64,000 bases of DNA from Warburgia ugandensis (GCA_035236585.1 CP141136.1:50175136-50239135), one strand, 5' to 3'. Shown: positions 1 through 12,827, counted from the stretch's first letter. Numbers and translations: made by a program. The notes: generated by a model not told the origin, from the letters alone.

Positions 1-2304
1 GTGTATGCATGATTCTAAGATAAATTTTTTGCCTAAATGGAATATGATTGATGGACATAAAATCTATCTTAAAACAATGCATGAAATAGCTAAACCAAAG
101 TGCATGAATGATACATGAATTATGCACATAAAAATAAAGAGAACTTGATGCAAAATAATGTAGAACTATGCGTGGAACTTAAGGAAACTAAGACATGAAT
201 GGTTGAAACAAGGGATTGCATACATGAAAGAGGGAATGCAATGGTGCATATCAATATTAAACAAGAGATTACATCATAACAGCGATGGAAAATAAGCTTT
301 AGATAAGTAAGTCATTCATGAATAATACACACCAAATATGAAATAAGAAGGATTTTTTTGAATTGCAAAATGGTTTCAATTGTGGTACCCATCTTACAAG
401 AAATGTGCACACCATTCTTGAATCTATAAATGACCCAAAATAACTTCTTCAATCAGCCAACAATCTATCCAAAGCCAGTATGTATATGAACCCAAAGAAT
501 TATCAAGGAAGAAGGGCGAAGAGAAGAGGGTGAGAATAATGGAATTAAGGAATCTAAGGCACCAAAATGACTTGATGTAAAGATCACTAACTCTTGGCTG
601 TCAATGCAAGAGATTAGTAATCTTTAGAAACAAGGATCTAAGGCTAGAATAAAAAGGCAAGCGATCATGGAACCTTAAGGAATAAGGTAGGGAAAATAAA
701 CATGGAATCAAAGGACTTTAACCAAAGCATTATAGGAATAAACCAAGAAAAGATTAAGGAATGAAACTAAACTTGAATGAAGGTGTCTAAAACAAAGAAA
801 CCTAAGCAAGAGTTAGACATGGAAGGTCTGGAAAGAAGCTTGCCATAAAAGGATAGTGGGTTGAAGGCTTGTCGAGGGGGAAAAGTGGGAGATGCCTACT
901 TTTTAAGAAGGAGGCATCTCTCCCCTCTCTAAGTTGTTTTCGGCATTAAAAACCTTAAGCCTCTTTTATAGTGGTTTGGTATTTCCCCAAATAATAATAT
1001 TCTATCCTAAAGGTTAAGGGGAAGATAAGTGGGGTGCAAACCTTTTCAGATTTAGAAGAAAAAAAAATGAAAAAAAAATTGTTAAACACTTCCTTACATT
1101 TTATGTGGAATTCATGTAGTAATTGGGTTTAATTTAGAAAGGTTTTGAATGATGGAAGATCAAGGATGGAATTTGTTTGAGTTGGGATTTGGAAAGAAGT
1201 AGATATGGAGGTTAGAATATGAAATTAGAAGGTGGTTGTTGGCAAGGAGATAGAAACAACCAAAGTGGGAGACACCATTTTTTTAGGAGGTGCTTCACCC
1301 TTGTAGAAAATCATGAACTTCCCTAAGTATTAGGATGTGTGAACCTTAAAAGGCTAGGTGGGACCTAGGTGAGGCTTGGAGATAGTATGGAAGGTGGGAG
1401 ATGATGAAGAGGTGTGAAGGATGAAAATAGAAAGTGTTAGGAGAAGTGGAAGTGGAAAAACCCTAGACAACTAAGAGGGGTGAGGTGCGACTTTTTTAGG
1501 AGACTGGCATGGAAGTCCCCCTCCTACAAAAGTGTTTCACGTGGAATGCCCTCATGGAAGTGGAAAGAGGGATGGAGAGGGACAAAAAGATAGGAAAGAA
1601 AAATGGGTTCTTCCCCCATTGGTCCATGTGCATGCTAACATACCTTATTGGTAAATCTTCTTAATTCCTTCTAATTGTCCTCATGAAAATCCAATTTTAG
1701 TGTAGCATAATTGAGTGAGATTCTCCTCCAATAGTGTAACTCCATGCAGAATTGGCTTAAGTGGATTGAACTACTCACTTTGAGGACTCATTTAGCTTAG
1801 ATCCATGGCTCACACCCCTGGCTTTAATGGCTTGGCTTGGCTTCCTAAGCTTATCACCTTCTCACATGGGTATATATGGCTAAGGTGGCTTGAATGGCTT
1901 CCAGGCAAAGGTGGTGGAAATGCATGGCTTGTGCAAGGACCCATTTTAATCACCTTTAGCTCTTCCAATTGCTTCTTTGCTTGCCTACAGATAATTTTGA
2001 ACCTTGATCACCCCTTGGATTGATGATATTTAGGCCTTAATTTGATCTTTTGATATTGATCTTCAATTCTCATCTCGATCAATATCGGCCATTGGATCAT
2101 CATTTTGATTCCTATTAAAGGTCAAAAACCCTAATTAAATTATAGAAAAATATAATTATTCGCATACATACCCCAGATTAGCCTCTGAACTTGCAAATGA
2201 TCTAACTTCTAAATTATTAGGTGAGAAAACCTAGAATTATGCTTATCTTTCATAATACATAGTTACTAATTGGGTACTTTTTATACATAATTGAACACTC
2301 ATCA
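1..2304 (-). mobile_element. LTR-A (Athila-like) LTR, minus strand, cut by window edge
   Basis: Read on the minus strand, the right end starts TGATGAGTGTTCAATT at 2304 and continues with the same order of landmarks as the other LTR-A copies: the TAAAAAGTACCYAATTAG block, a GATCCAATGGCCGA-like block near 2090, then a run of CC(A/T)TTCAAGCCACC-type short motifs with the CACCACCTTTGCNTG block near 1910. Two copies of the family's stem-loop lie at 887-924 and 1267-1300. The 3' end of the LTR is outside the window. It abuts integrase remains of a plus-strand element at 2305, so it probably inserted into that element. Open frames here are short and look like chance. Confidence 0.8.
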
Positions 2305-2911
2305 GAAAACACTCTTGTAACAAATTTTTTAAAAATCTAGTGAAGAAATATGGTGTTACCTATAAGATTGCTACCCCTTATCATCCTTAGACTAGTGGAC
2401 TAGTAGAAGTGTCAAATAGTGAGAGTGAATCTTACAAAAGAGTCAATTCAAGTAGGAAAGATTGGTCTTTAATACTTAGCAATGCTTTATGGGCATACTG
2501 TACTACATACAAGACCCTTATAAGCACGTCGCCCTACCCCTTATAGAAAGGCTTGCATCTCCCAGCCAAACTTGAGCATAAAGCATGTTGGCCATTAAAA
2601 AGCTCAATTTTGACTTAGATAGTGCGAGGATTCACCAAAAGATCCAACTCAATGAGTTGGAAAAGCTAAGGAAAGATGCATATGGGTCTACTAAGTTATA
2701 TAAAGATAGCATGACAATCCATCATGATAGACACATCCTACAAAATTCCATTACACTACGACAAAAAGTCCTTTTGAATAACTCTAGATTGCATCTATTT
2801 CCTAGAAAACTTTGTTCTTGATGGACTGGACCCTATATTATACACCATGTTTTCCCTCATGGCGCTATTGAAATAGAAAATGATGTGGAGATTTTCAAAG
2901 TGAATAGGCAA
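2305..2911 (+). pseudogene. Athila-like Ty3/gypsy integrase, C-terminal part, decayed
   Basis: Conceptual translation across stops and frameshifts gives the end of a plant Athila-type integrase. KKYGVTYKIATPYHP is the end of the catalytic core, ahead of the region that normally carries the last catalytic Glu (here TSGLVEVSNSE). It is followed by ALWAYCTTYKT, then the KLNFDL...QLNELEKLRKDAYG...KVLLNNSRLHLFP...GAIEIEN C-terminal segment, open as a 78-codon stretch at 2585-2821. The N-terminal zinc-binding domain and most of the core are missing because a minus-strand LTR abuts at 2305. The tail CTGGGAGGCAACTCAAGG near 2920 is the usual sequence just after pol in this lineage. In-frame stops make it non-functional. 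Confidence 0.85.
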
Positions 2912-4517
2912 CTCTCACTGGGAGGCAACTCAAGGTTTTTAGAGTCTCGGTGTTCTACATTACCCATTCATTATATAGGTGTCCTATATTTCAAAACATT
3001 AAAGACATCGTTTAGTTTAGGTTGGGGGGTGCATATATGCATGAAATTTCTAATTTTTTCTTATTTTTTAAAAAAAGAGAGAAAAGTTCTCTGAGTTTTT
3101 AAGGTCAAGTTCCTTCGCTATGAAGAGAATTGGATTGTTCAAATCTTAGTATTTCTCCTACTTTAACTTCTTAGTAGAAATTCAAATGATTAATTTGACT
3201 TACACATAGTGCATAGTCTAGACAGATAAATAGTTGTGGCTTAGAGACCCTGAGGAAAATCAATGGAGATGTATACCCAGTAATTATTAGAGCTTATCAT
3301 TTTTCTAAAGGTTATATATCCCTATTTTCTTCAATGAACTTTAATTTCAAAAGATCCTACGATCTTTGTTTTGATCAACTTCCAATAAACAACAAGAGTA
3401 TTAACTTTCTTTCCTAGACATTTATTCATTTTATAAGCTTTAAGAAACTTAGGAAATTATATAGGCCATCCTTATTCTATCCCAAAGACATAAAGCCTAC
3501 CAAGTACTATACCACTAGTTAGATCCTTTGAGCCTCTTAGTAAGCCTTTTCTTTTTAAATCCCAATTACTTGAACCCAAAAACCCTAGTAAAATATCCAT
3601 TACCTAACTTTCAAAATGAGTAGAGATGGTATAAAAAGTTGAAAAGGGGCAAAAGTAGAAGAAGTGAAAAATATCAAAGTATATAGAAAGAAAAAGCTTT
3701 TTTCTTAAAGAAAACCAATTATCATACATGAAAATAAAAAGCTGTGAAGAGAGAAAGGAAAAATAAAAAAAGATAGTGCAATCAAAAGAAAAGTAGTCCA
3801 ACAATTGAAGACCTCTACTCAGATTGAAACTTTGAATCCTTGTACCCTTTATTTCAAAACCTATCCCAAGCCTAAGTTTTGTCCCATCCAAAGACCTATG
3901 GATCTTAAGGCAGAAGATGGCCTCAATGACTATATAAATATTAGAGAATTAAGGTGAACAAATTTTTTTTGGTTTTGGTAATGACATCCATTCTTAGAGA
4001 TTACAATCCTATGTCTCATCTATTCACGTAAGTCTTTCACATAGTGAGAGAATTTTGTTTGACCCTTTTTCTCTGATAGCTTCATTTCTAAGTATATACA
4101 AGTGAGAATTTGAAGTCAAGACTTTATTCTAATGAAGTATAAGCATTTCTGTTTAGACGTAGATACTTATGTAGCATGTAAACACACTGCACTCTAAAAT
4201 ATAACTATAATAAAATAGCTTTGGCATGTGCGTAACTTGTAGAGTTTTTCATTTATCTTTATTAAGTTGTTAAAGCTAGTAGAGTTCTAATGAAAGCGAA
4301 TTATCTAAGAGAAATTAAGGATCTTAGCCTTATTGAATTTTGTGAGTATATTCACTACAAATTCTCACAAAGCCTAACTCATCCACTAAGGATAACCTAA
4401 GGGTTTAAGGGCTTGTTGCACATGCTAAATGCAATCATGAGTACCTACCAAAATGGCAAAAAATTTTGCTTTCATGATTTTTGTTTTGCTAGGGACTATA
4501 TAAATGCTGGTTGGGGG
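2912..4517 (+). mobile_element. Athila-like 3' untranslated region with polypurine tract
   Basis: About 1.6 kb of non-coding DNA lies between the integrase end and the 3' LTR. It contains GGTTGGGGGGTGCATA near 3022, a landmark seen after pol in these elements. It resembles 58141-59829 segment by segment (for example the AGTAGNTATAACTTAGAGA-like block near 3225 and 58535, and the CAGTGGAGATCTATA-like block). The last bases GCTGGTTGGGGG (4506-4517) act as the polypurine tract directly before the LTR. I see no gene; short open frames on both strands are unsupported. Confidence 0.75.
4506..4517 (+). promoter_or_regulatory. Polypurine tract of Athila-like element
   Basis: GCTGGTTGGGGG lies directly before the LTR-A start TGTAATAAG. 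The same string precedes the LTR-B start at 59830. In the family this purine run primes plus-strand DNA synthesis. Confidence 0.7.
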
Positions 4518-6769
4518 TGTAATAAGTATTCAATTTTTCATAAAAATTACTTAATAATTTCCCCATTGTTATAAATTATAGGCATTATTGCTGGGTTTCT
4601 CCAAAATTCATAACACATACATTTCTAAGCTAACGATTCAAAAGTTCAAAGTTTGCAGGTTCAGAAGCTAACACAAAGTAAGTATGTGAATTATTATAAT
4701 TTTTTAGAATTTAATTAGGGTTTTGAATCTTTTTTAGGTATGGAGATGATGATCCAACGACTGAGATTGCTTAAGATGTGAATTGAGGATCAAGATCAAG
4801 TCAAAGTGATAGGACCTAAAATTCATCATTCCAAAACTCAAGCAAGGGTCAATATCATCCTAAGGCAAGTAGATGAAGTTCAAAGAAGCAATGGAAAGAA
4901 TAAAAGGTTACTAGAAATGGGCCCATGTAAAAATCCATGCAATTCCATCACCTTTGCATGAAGTAGAGCCATGAGAGCCACTTAAGCCATCAAGAAAAGC
5001 TAGGAGAAGTCAAAGATGTAATTTCAATATCTAACATTGAAACTATCAAAGTGAGCCATCAAGCCATCATATGCCATGTCACATGGAGCCACACAATTGG
5101 AGAAGTTTTCAAGAACTTATCCTGTGAATACTTTAGGAAATTCAAGAGATAATTAGCAAGGATTAAATGAAGATTATTACATTGGAAGACATGCATCTTA
5201 AGGTGGACTGATGAGAGAAAAGCCTCACTTTTTCTTCTGTTCCATCTCTCCTTCTTTCCCTCTCTTTCTTCCATCTTTCCTCTCTCTTTCCACCTTTCTT
5301 TTCCCCATGAATTACAAGGGAGTTCCCATGCAACTTCCTAAAAAGTTGGCACCTCCCCCCTTATGCATTCTGGGATTTCCATCTCATTCCACTTTCTAAA
5401 TTCCTTCCCCACTCAACTACCTCACTATCACATCCTAGAGTCGTACTTCTAATTCCCCTTCAACCTTATCTCATCTTTCCTTTTTAATCAATGCACCATA
5501 CATAGAGAGGAGCTCCATGCCTTGTCCCTTAGACTGGTCCACCATGCCTAGTTCCCTTATTCCTCTTGAAGCTTTCAATGCCTCACCATCTTGTATGCTA
5601 CTCTTTTGTGTTCCATGCCTCCTTCAAGCTTATTTTCTCTTTGGTTTCAAGCTTTTCTAGGTTAGTCTTCCTTGCTTATTTCCTTGTTTCATTGCTCTTC
5701 TTGCTTTTACTTTCATGTACATAGTGCTAGTTTGATTTCCATTGATGTTTGCATTGAAGTTGCTTAGTTTTTCTTGATTCAAAGCCTCTTCTCTCTTGTA
5801 GTGATATCCAAGAGAAAAGTAGCCTTGAATCATCTTTGATTCCCTCTGATTGTGCCTTGCTTTGATTTAGATCCATCTTAGCTTTATTGTTGATCATCTT
5901 ACTCTTTTCCTATTTTATTTTCTTCTTGGATTTCACATGCATGATATCATAAAGTGGACTGCAATCATTGGAGTGTGTTGAAGAAGATTTAAGCACTAAT
6001 TTGAATTAAGTTTATGACTTAGAAAAGTTCACATCTTTATATTTCTATATCCATGTACATATGCAACTTTCATATGTAACTTTCACTTCAATGAATCTAT
6101 TTGGTTGATAAGTGATTCTCTTGTTTATTTCTAGTATTCAAGCTCTTTGAATGTGGATCATTATGATCTTAGAATCTTACACATCATGCTATTTTCAATA
6201 TCCTCATTCCATTCAGTTTTATGTTCACAATTTTAGTTTGCTTTCTTTCATGAATCATGTGCATTTGCACTTCTTTCATGCACATCTTTTGTTTAGTTTC
6301 TTAGGAACCCATTTACTCTTTAGTTATTTTAATTAATGATTGATTTAGATTTCATGTGCACAAGTTTAAAATTCATGTGCACTAACCCATTTTCTTATTA
6401 CATGAATCATGTGCACAAATTCGTTCACCTCACTCACTATCTTGATTTTGTTTTTGCATGTTTTATTTGATTAATTTAGTCATGTTTAGGTTGCAGTAGT
6501 CATTGCTATGTTTAGTTACCTTGTTAGGTTAGTCTTAGATAGTTTCTAATTTTACCTTTTAGAAAGTTTCCATTACATGCATGTTTAAGTTCCATATCAT
6601 TTTAATTATTAGATTAGGTTAAAATATAATCTTCCTTTGGCTAGGTTAAGTACTCTAAATAAGATCCAATCAACATTCAAATCTATGAAATTCCTTGTAG
6701 GATCAACCTCATTAGTGCACATTTACTACTTTTATTCATGCACTTGCGAGCAATTTTAAAGCTACACCA
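4518..6769 (+). mobile_element. LTR-A, plus strand, 3' LTR of the 2305-4517 element (2252 bp)
   Basis: It starts TGTAATAAGTATTCAATT right after the polypurine tract and ends GCAATTTTAAAGCTACACCA at 6769. The end agrees with the independently bounded copy at 29804-32470. It contains the family CT-rich stretch (5225-5310) and the conserved block CATGCACTTGCGAG near the 3' end. It is the best reference copy for LTR-A because no nested insertion is visible. No coding capacity. Confidence 0.85.
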
Positions 6770-8249
6770 AGTTACATCGACAACCTTTTGAGAGTCCAAG
6801 TTTTAACTTGTATTGAGTACAAAGGAGCTTTGGAAAGTATGGAAATTTTCGTATGACAATGGTTTGATAATCATTATGGAGAATTAAGAGATAGTTATGG
6901 TAACGAAATCTCTTGAAAACTTGGAGAATTATAGTAATAGTCTGAGTACATCGTAAACACTAACTATTGATAATTTTGAGGTATTATGGAAGATCAATAG
7001 TAAAATTTTGCATGAGAGGCTTTAAGATTGATGTAGATGAGATGATTGAAGTATGATAGTAACTTGATTCTAAATAATAATTTTAGAAATAATTGTTAAC
7101 AAATTCTTAAAGGAAAGATTTAGAGTATTATATTAAGTAGATTAGTGGTTTTAACTAATAAACTTTGATTTATGATAGTTCCATTAATATGATGCCCTTG
7201 GAGAAGTTATCACCAAATTATCAAGGTATACAAAACTTAATTAACTATTTTTATTTTTATTTTTGCAATAATAGTTAGAGAAGAATAAAAATGAGTAGGA
7301 AATAAATAAAGATTGTTATGGAAGTAAATCTTAAAAGTTGTGATGACTATGTAAAAAATAAATGTTTGTGATGAAGTTATATAATGCTGTTTTGGAATTA
7401 TAAGTAATTTGTAGCTCTAAGATGTTTTTTGTGATACCTTCAGAGGATGGAAGAGAAATTTTTAAGAAAAGAGTACAAGCAAATTAATGTGGCATGACTC
7501 TAACACAAAGATGAGAAATAGTTATAGTTAACATTTCAAAGATTAGTAACCTAACATATAAGGATTGAAAAATAAAAATTCAACCTTATGGCTACTTTAT
7601 TTCAATGGTAGTGCTATAATGGACCCAAAAAGGGTAGCACTAGTGAAAGCTAGCCATCATGCCATTACTTATATTACACTCATGCAATGGAGCTTTGGGG
7701 TGAATTTTAGTAAATGTATTGAATAGAGACTTAGAAGGTGTATTAATGCAGGATGAAAGGGTGATTACATATAACTACATTATAGTCTGAAAAGTTTTGA
7801 GGACTATTTTAAACATTATAGAGACATTATTTAGTTGCGAAGAATTTACAATATGACAGTAACTTTTTAGCAAGTGTGGATGAGAATCAAAATTCTCAGA
7901 GGAAGTGACATTTTATTTTAAGATATATAAAAAAATCAATATAAATACTAAGAGTATGAAGTTAAACTCATATGTTTTTTAGGATGTTATTGAATCTAGA
8001 CATCACAAGATTTAGAAAAAAGGGAGAAGTTGAGAAACAAGAAGATTTTTTTACTAAACTAAATTGTGAAATCATTTCAACCTAAATCATAACTTAGAAT
8101 TGAGATCAATAAATAGACGAGAAGAATATCCATCAAGAGTTGTTAATGAATGGTATAAAGAAATTTGAGGAATAGAATGTATCTAAAATTGTCTAAGGGA
8201 ATACCATGGAACAAATTTTGACCGCAAAATTTCTATAAGGAGGAAGAAT
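6770..8249 (+). pseudogene. Tekay-like Ty3/gypsy pol, strongly decayed 3' part
   Basis: Two landmarks identify this frameshifted, stop-ridden stretch. First, 7733-7785 translates to EGVLMQDERVITYN, the RNase H signature that in intact elements reads roughly GxVLMQ-D/xG-xVIAYxS. Second, 8205-8249 reads as the standard end of a chromovirus pol (ATTTTGACCGCAAAATTTCT then AAGGAGGAAGAA) immediately before an LTR start. The distance is far too short for RNase H, integrase and chromodomain together, so there are internal deletions. The 5' side is cut off by the Athila-like element ending at 6769. No open frame of useful size remains. Confidence 0.65.
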
Positions 8250-8961
8250 GTAATAACCCTAATTTTTAAATTCCATTTTATGTCATTTTTGAATTTTATT
8301 TTGAATGAAATGTGATTTTGGAATCCTTAATATTGAGTTTTATGCAATTAAGCTTTTGATATATACTTAGCTGATCCTGAAAAACTCAATATTTGGAATG
8401 TATGCAATGAGGCAATTTCATTGATATTAATTTTGCGCGAAGTAGAGATCAGGGTGGAAAACTCCAAATTTTTATTAATTTGAGGGGGGTCTAAATAGAT
8501 AATAGTACCCCCACCTTGCTTGATTTCTAACCCAAGAGATTGGCATCCCCTATGTGGAGCGAGCTTGACATGTGGAGGGTATACTCACCATGCCTTCCCT
8601 AGCTCCCCTGTGTAGGGTAGCGACCCAAAATGAGAAAGAAAAAGGGGGGACACTAGAGAAAAGGGGCAAAAACTTAGTGTTCACTGCCTTTGCTTGAATG
8701 TCCCTCACTATCAAGTCCCCTTTCATTTAGGACCCCGCTGACACCTTCATCTCTAACTACCATCAAACATTGGCAATCATTTTCTCCTTCAACCAGACAT
8801 GCATGAAAACCCATTCTTCGGCATTGACCAAGACCCAAAAAACCCCCACTATGTGTATACCTTCCAATATGGTTGGTCGTCATCTAGAGCAATGTGACAC
8901 ACCACTACTAGGCACACCACTCAACGACATTGACCAAACAACGTTGGAATGATATTCACAC
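8250..8961 (+). mobile_element. Host LTR segment 1 (5' end of the composite LTR)
   Basis: The LTR start TGTAATAACCCTAATTTT follows the purine run AAGGAGGAAGAA. It is AT-rich at first, then GC-richer with CCCC runs (8490-8620), as in other LTR-C copies. The segment ends at the TGTAACAATGCC start of the solo LTR-C at 8962. No gene; the two overlapping short frames near 8674-8952 are unsupported. Confidence 0.6.
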
Positions 8962-9849
8962 TGTAACAATGCCAAATTTTGTGAATACTATTCTAGGTGA
9001 TATTGTGTGAAATTGGAATTTTGGAATATAATTGGAGTTTTTTACTCAAAGCAAACTCCATATTTTTTATAGAAATGGAATTTGAAGTTGAAGCATGAAT
9101 ATTGGAATGTACTCAAAAGATCAAGTCCAACGACATAAAGAACACTGAAATTTGAGTTTGGATGAATTTCACCCCAAAATTTCACTATTCCATGATCAGG
9201 TTATGAGTTTTCAAGGGGTATTTCTTTTTATAGAAGTATAATTTGGAACCAAAAATAAAACTATTAGATAGGACTCAAAAAATGGAATCCAACGAGTCAG
9301 AGAACACTAAAAACAGAGTTCAAATGAGAAAGTTATGGGGCTTCAAAGTTAGGGGCAATACAATAAGTAAATGATAAAAAAGCTAAGAACATAAAATTGA
9401 AATTATAAAATTTGGATTCTACTCGTTGATACAAATCCAACAACACTAATATTGCTGAAAACAAAGTTCGGACATATGATCAAGAATTTTCTTACGAAGG
9501 GTAATTTGGCAATTATACCAGTGGGCACCACTTGCAAAAATATGGGTCAGATGATAATTAGATCTTAGTAAAACATCACGTGTAGGAATTGTCCCTTATG
9601 TTTGAAAGCATGTTGGGAGGAAGGACGAGGAAAAACATCATGATTAACAACAAATATAAATTAATTTAAGGAAAAGAAAAATAGAAAGAAAATAATAAAA
9701 GGAGGGGCCATATTTGATACTAGCACCCCCCATAGTGGTTTTCCAAAAACAGATCATATGATCTGTTCTCAAATGAAGAAACCTGGAAGCCATGAACCTA
9801 ATAGAATAGAGGAAAAACTCAATGTGGAGAGGGGAGAAGAAATAAGCAA

Positions 9850-9875
9850 AAGAAGAAGAAGAAGAAGAAGAAGAA
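9850..9875 (+). repeat. (GAA)n microsatellite
   Basis: Direct run of GAA/AGA trinucleotides inside the solo LTR-C. It creates Arg-rich and Leu/Ser-rich chance open frames in three frames, none of which is a credible gene. Confidence 0.9.
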
Positions 9876-10439
9876 ACAAGCAGGGAGATATGTGCGTGGG
9901 TAAAACCCACTCACACTGGAGCAGAAGAGTTGGGTGGCGGTTTTTGTGTTGCCAGAAAAGATGGAGTTCATCGGTGACAATGACAGCTTTGATCACGGAT
10001 CTGACCATTCAATCGAATCAACATAGAGAGGGGATCAAAAGCCCCTTGGTTCCACCTTGATTAGAGAAGTAATGTCGATAGAACAAGGGCAAATCAGTGC
10101 ACATAGGAGCATTTACGGAAAAAGTCCAAGATTTTGTTGTCTCCAACAAGCTATCCTCTCTCTTGCATCGATGACCCATTTCTCTCATCAGGTGCAATGA
10201 CCTTTCCTAAGGAAAACACTGCGTCCATCAACCCTGGCATGACCAGAAACCCCTCCTGGGTTTTGTCGCTATGGAATCACCAATGCCTAGATTGTTTCTT
10301 CCTCCACTGGCGTACAACCCTTATTTTGGGTAAACCCTTCCTTTGATCTCCACCATTCACAGAAACCCATCTTCATGTTGATCTCAATTTGTGTATAGGC
10401 ATTTAGGTCTAGGTTTAAGGGAGAAGATGAATGGAATTT

Positions 10440-10760
10440 GTGAGTTCCTCAAAATTCCAATCCTTAGAACTGTATGTGTAAAGTAAGAATTCACGAGTTC
10501 CTCAGAATTTTAGTCCTTAGAACTGTATGTGTCAAAGTTGGCAATCATGAGTTCCTCGAAATTCCAGTCCCAGAACTGTATGTGTAAAAGTTGAAATTTG
10601 TGAGTTCCTTAGAATTCCAATCCCTAGAACTATATGTGTAAAAGTTGAAATTTGCGAGTTCCTCAAAATTCCAATCCCTAGAATTGTAGGTGTAAAATTT
10701 GGAATTCTCTAGTTCTACAAAATTCCAGTCTCCAGAATTGTACATATAAGATTTGGAATT
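10440..10760. repeat. 54-bp tandem array, about six copies, inside LTR-C
   Basis: The unit begins GAGTTCCTCAAAATTCCAAT, continues CCCTAGAACTGTATGTGTAA and ends AAGTTGAAATTTGY. Units are diverged but in register from about 10440 to 10760. Because 54 is a multiple of three, the minus strand stays open at 10545-10745 and would encode an 18-residue repeat containing RDWNxxELxNxxFYTY. I read this as an arithmetic by-product of the array and not as a gene. Confidence 0.85.
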
Positions 10761-12420
10761 AGAAGAAAAAATTAACTTGGACTCTGACCATTCTATCCAA
10801 AATTATATTTTATGTAGTAGCTTCACTATCAATGGTATTGACAATCGTTCTGCACTTTGAACCTTGTTATGGTCAAACACATATTAGTTTACTTAGACAT
10901 TGGTTCTTTGATAGATTCACTAATGGTTGTCAGCATAAAAAACAATGGTATTCCCATAAAGCTTTCAATAGAGGGAATAAGGCAAGTTGCTTATTGTAAA
11001 ACATTTTTTGTTCTTTTGTTGCTATAGTAGTTGTGTGCATTCTAACTCAATTGAATTACCTGAATAATATTGAAGCGCATGGTGAGTCATGAAAAAGAGG
11101 GCAATTAAAGATAGTGGAATCTGATGAATGCGTCATATGAGGTAGGTGGAAATTTAAGATAACATGTCTAAATAATAAGATGCGTGTTCTAAATATGATC
11201 TTATTTTTGCTTATAAATGTTATGAAACTCAAATGGTATGATTTATATTTGGCATGCTTTAAATTGTAATATGAAAATAATGTAATTAAATGAATTGCAT
11301 GTTACAATTGATGCTTATGACTTGTGCATCATGTATGTGAATTGTGAAATTATGTTTATGGTACATGGGTACCATGTTAATATTGATGATGTATGAGTGT
11401 AAGTTTATAGGATAAATCCTTGGAAAGGTGAGTTGCCTACTATTATGATTATTTTACATCCAGGCATAGGCTTGGGGATGCTATACTAGGAGAGTTGTAG
11501 GGTTTGGCCACCTGCTCTCGAATTTATTATATTATGGATACCATGCCCAATGAAAGGCTAAATGTCAGGTGGGGCAATCATGGGAAGGCTGCCATTGTGA
11601 CAACCATGGTTCTCCCATGCGAACATAGATTTTGTTATTTCCATAGTTAGTATCAGTGGATTATTATGCAGTTATCCAGGCACACTGTATAGATTTAGAC
11701 TACTACATAGTAGTACTTATATTTGATGCACTATGGTGCTTATATGATGGCATTATGAGGTGCCTTATATGATATGGTATGATGATATGCCTTATATTAT
11801 TTTCCTAGTGGTGGCTGGAAGATTATGGACCCTGTATAGTTAGCGGCATGAGGATCATATTGATATACCAGTAGAGGCTGAATGATTATGTACCCCACAT
11901 GATGAGGGGTATGATTCTGAAATCAATATAGTCTGGGAATGTAGATTAGGAGACTTATTGATTATATTCATAATTTTGTATGTCTTTTAACAATTTCCAT
12001 ATTTGTGTACATATGCTATATGTATATGATTGCGGCCCTAATTTCATATAAGTTTCATATGGGTATATGAATGGGTAGAACTGTTTTGTAGAGTATGGTT
12101 CATGGAATTGGATTAATTTATTTAGATAACAAATAATAATTAAAGACGTTTGATAAATCAATGGATTACTTACAATTATGAAACATGTAGATATAAAAAA
12201 TTATGAAACATGCTAATAATTGATTCGTCAATGGATTGTTAATGATTATGAAATATGAAGATATTTGGTTTATAAATGGATTTATTGAAATGTGAAACAT
12301 ACAGTAAATACCATTTAATAAAATTTCTATGAAAATGAACACTCTAATTACTATGGAATAATTAATGTATCTTAAGATTTAGCATGCTTCTTAAACTCCG
12401 CTACCAAGCATAGGTTACTT

Positions 12421-12453
12421 AGATATTGTAAATGTTTTATATTTACAATAACT
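12421..12453 (+). other. LTR-C stem-loop (copy 1)
   Basis: AGATATTGTAAA, a 9-base loop, then TTTACAATAACT: a 12-bp stem with one mismatch, 374 bases before the LTR end. Equivalent stem-loops occur in the other LTR-C copies at 20045-20071, 23963-23996 and 54233-54256. Confidence 0.75.
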
Positions 12454-12827
12454 CAGATATAGATAGATAGAAGAAGATGTACACAAGAAGAGGAATCCAG
12501 CAACCATACTCCTGCGCTCAGGTATACATTTTATTAAGGCTTTTGTATTGTGTAGTTAGTCATTTGAATTGTGATATTAGACATCTAATATAATGTTATA
12601 GGAGCTGTACAAGTGAACCACTAGATGGGTCTTGTTTTAAGAAATGAATTTCTATCTTCTAGAAAACTATATATATGTATAGTGTCAGCATAAAGGTGAC
12701 ATCCGGGTTTTTGGGAAAATGACTTTCAAAGAAACATCTTCTGCTATTTTTCTATTTTAAAATTTATAGGTGCACCATCTTTTGAAATAAATGCAAAAAA
12801 ATTTCATGAAAAACCCGGGGTGTCACA

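Larger units (their letters stand above)
8962..12827 (+). mobile_element. Solo LTR-C, plus strand (3866 bp)
   Basis: It starts TGTAACAATGCCAAATTTTG and ends AAACCCGGGGTGTCACA, the usual TGTNACA...TGTNACA terminal pattern of these LTRs. The first 300 bases match the minus-strand copy that starts at 50703. Flanking pentamers are CACAC (8957-8961) and CAAAC (12828-12832), an imperfect 5-bp target duplication (4 of 5). No internal region is attached on either side, so it is a solo LTR. It carries a GAA run, a 54-bp tandem array and the LTR-C stem-loop. Confidence 0.75.

Noticed and set aside
9758..10060. 100-codon frame with a poly-Arg stretch
   Set aside because: Arises from the GAA run in LTR-C and is overlapped by equally long antisense frames.
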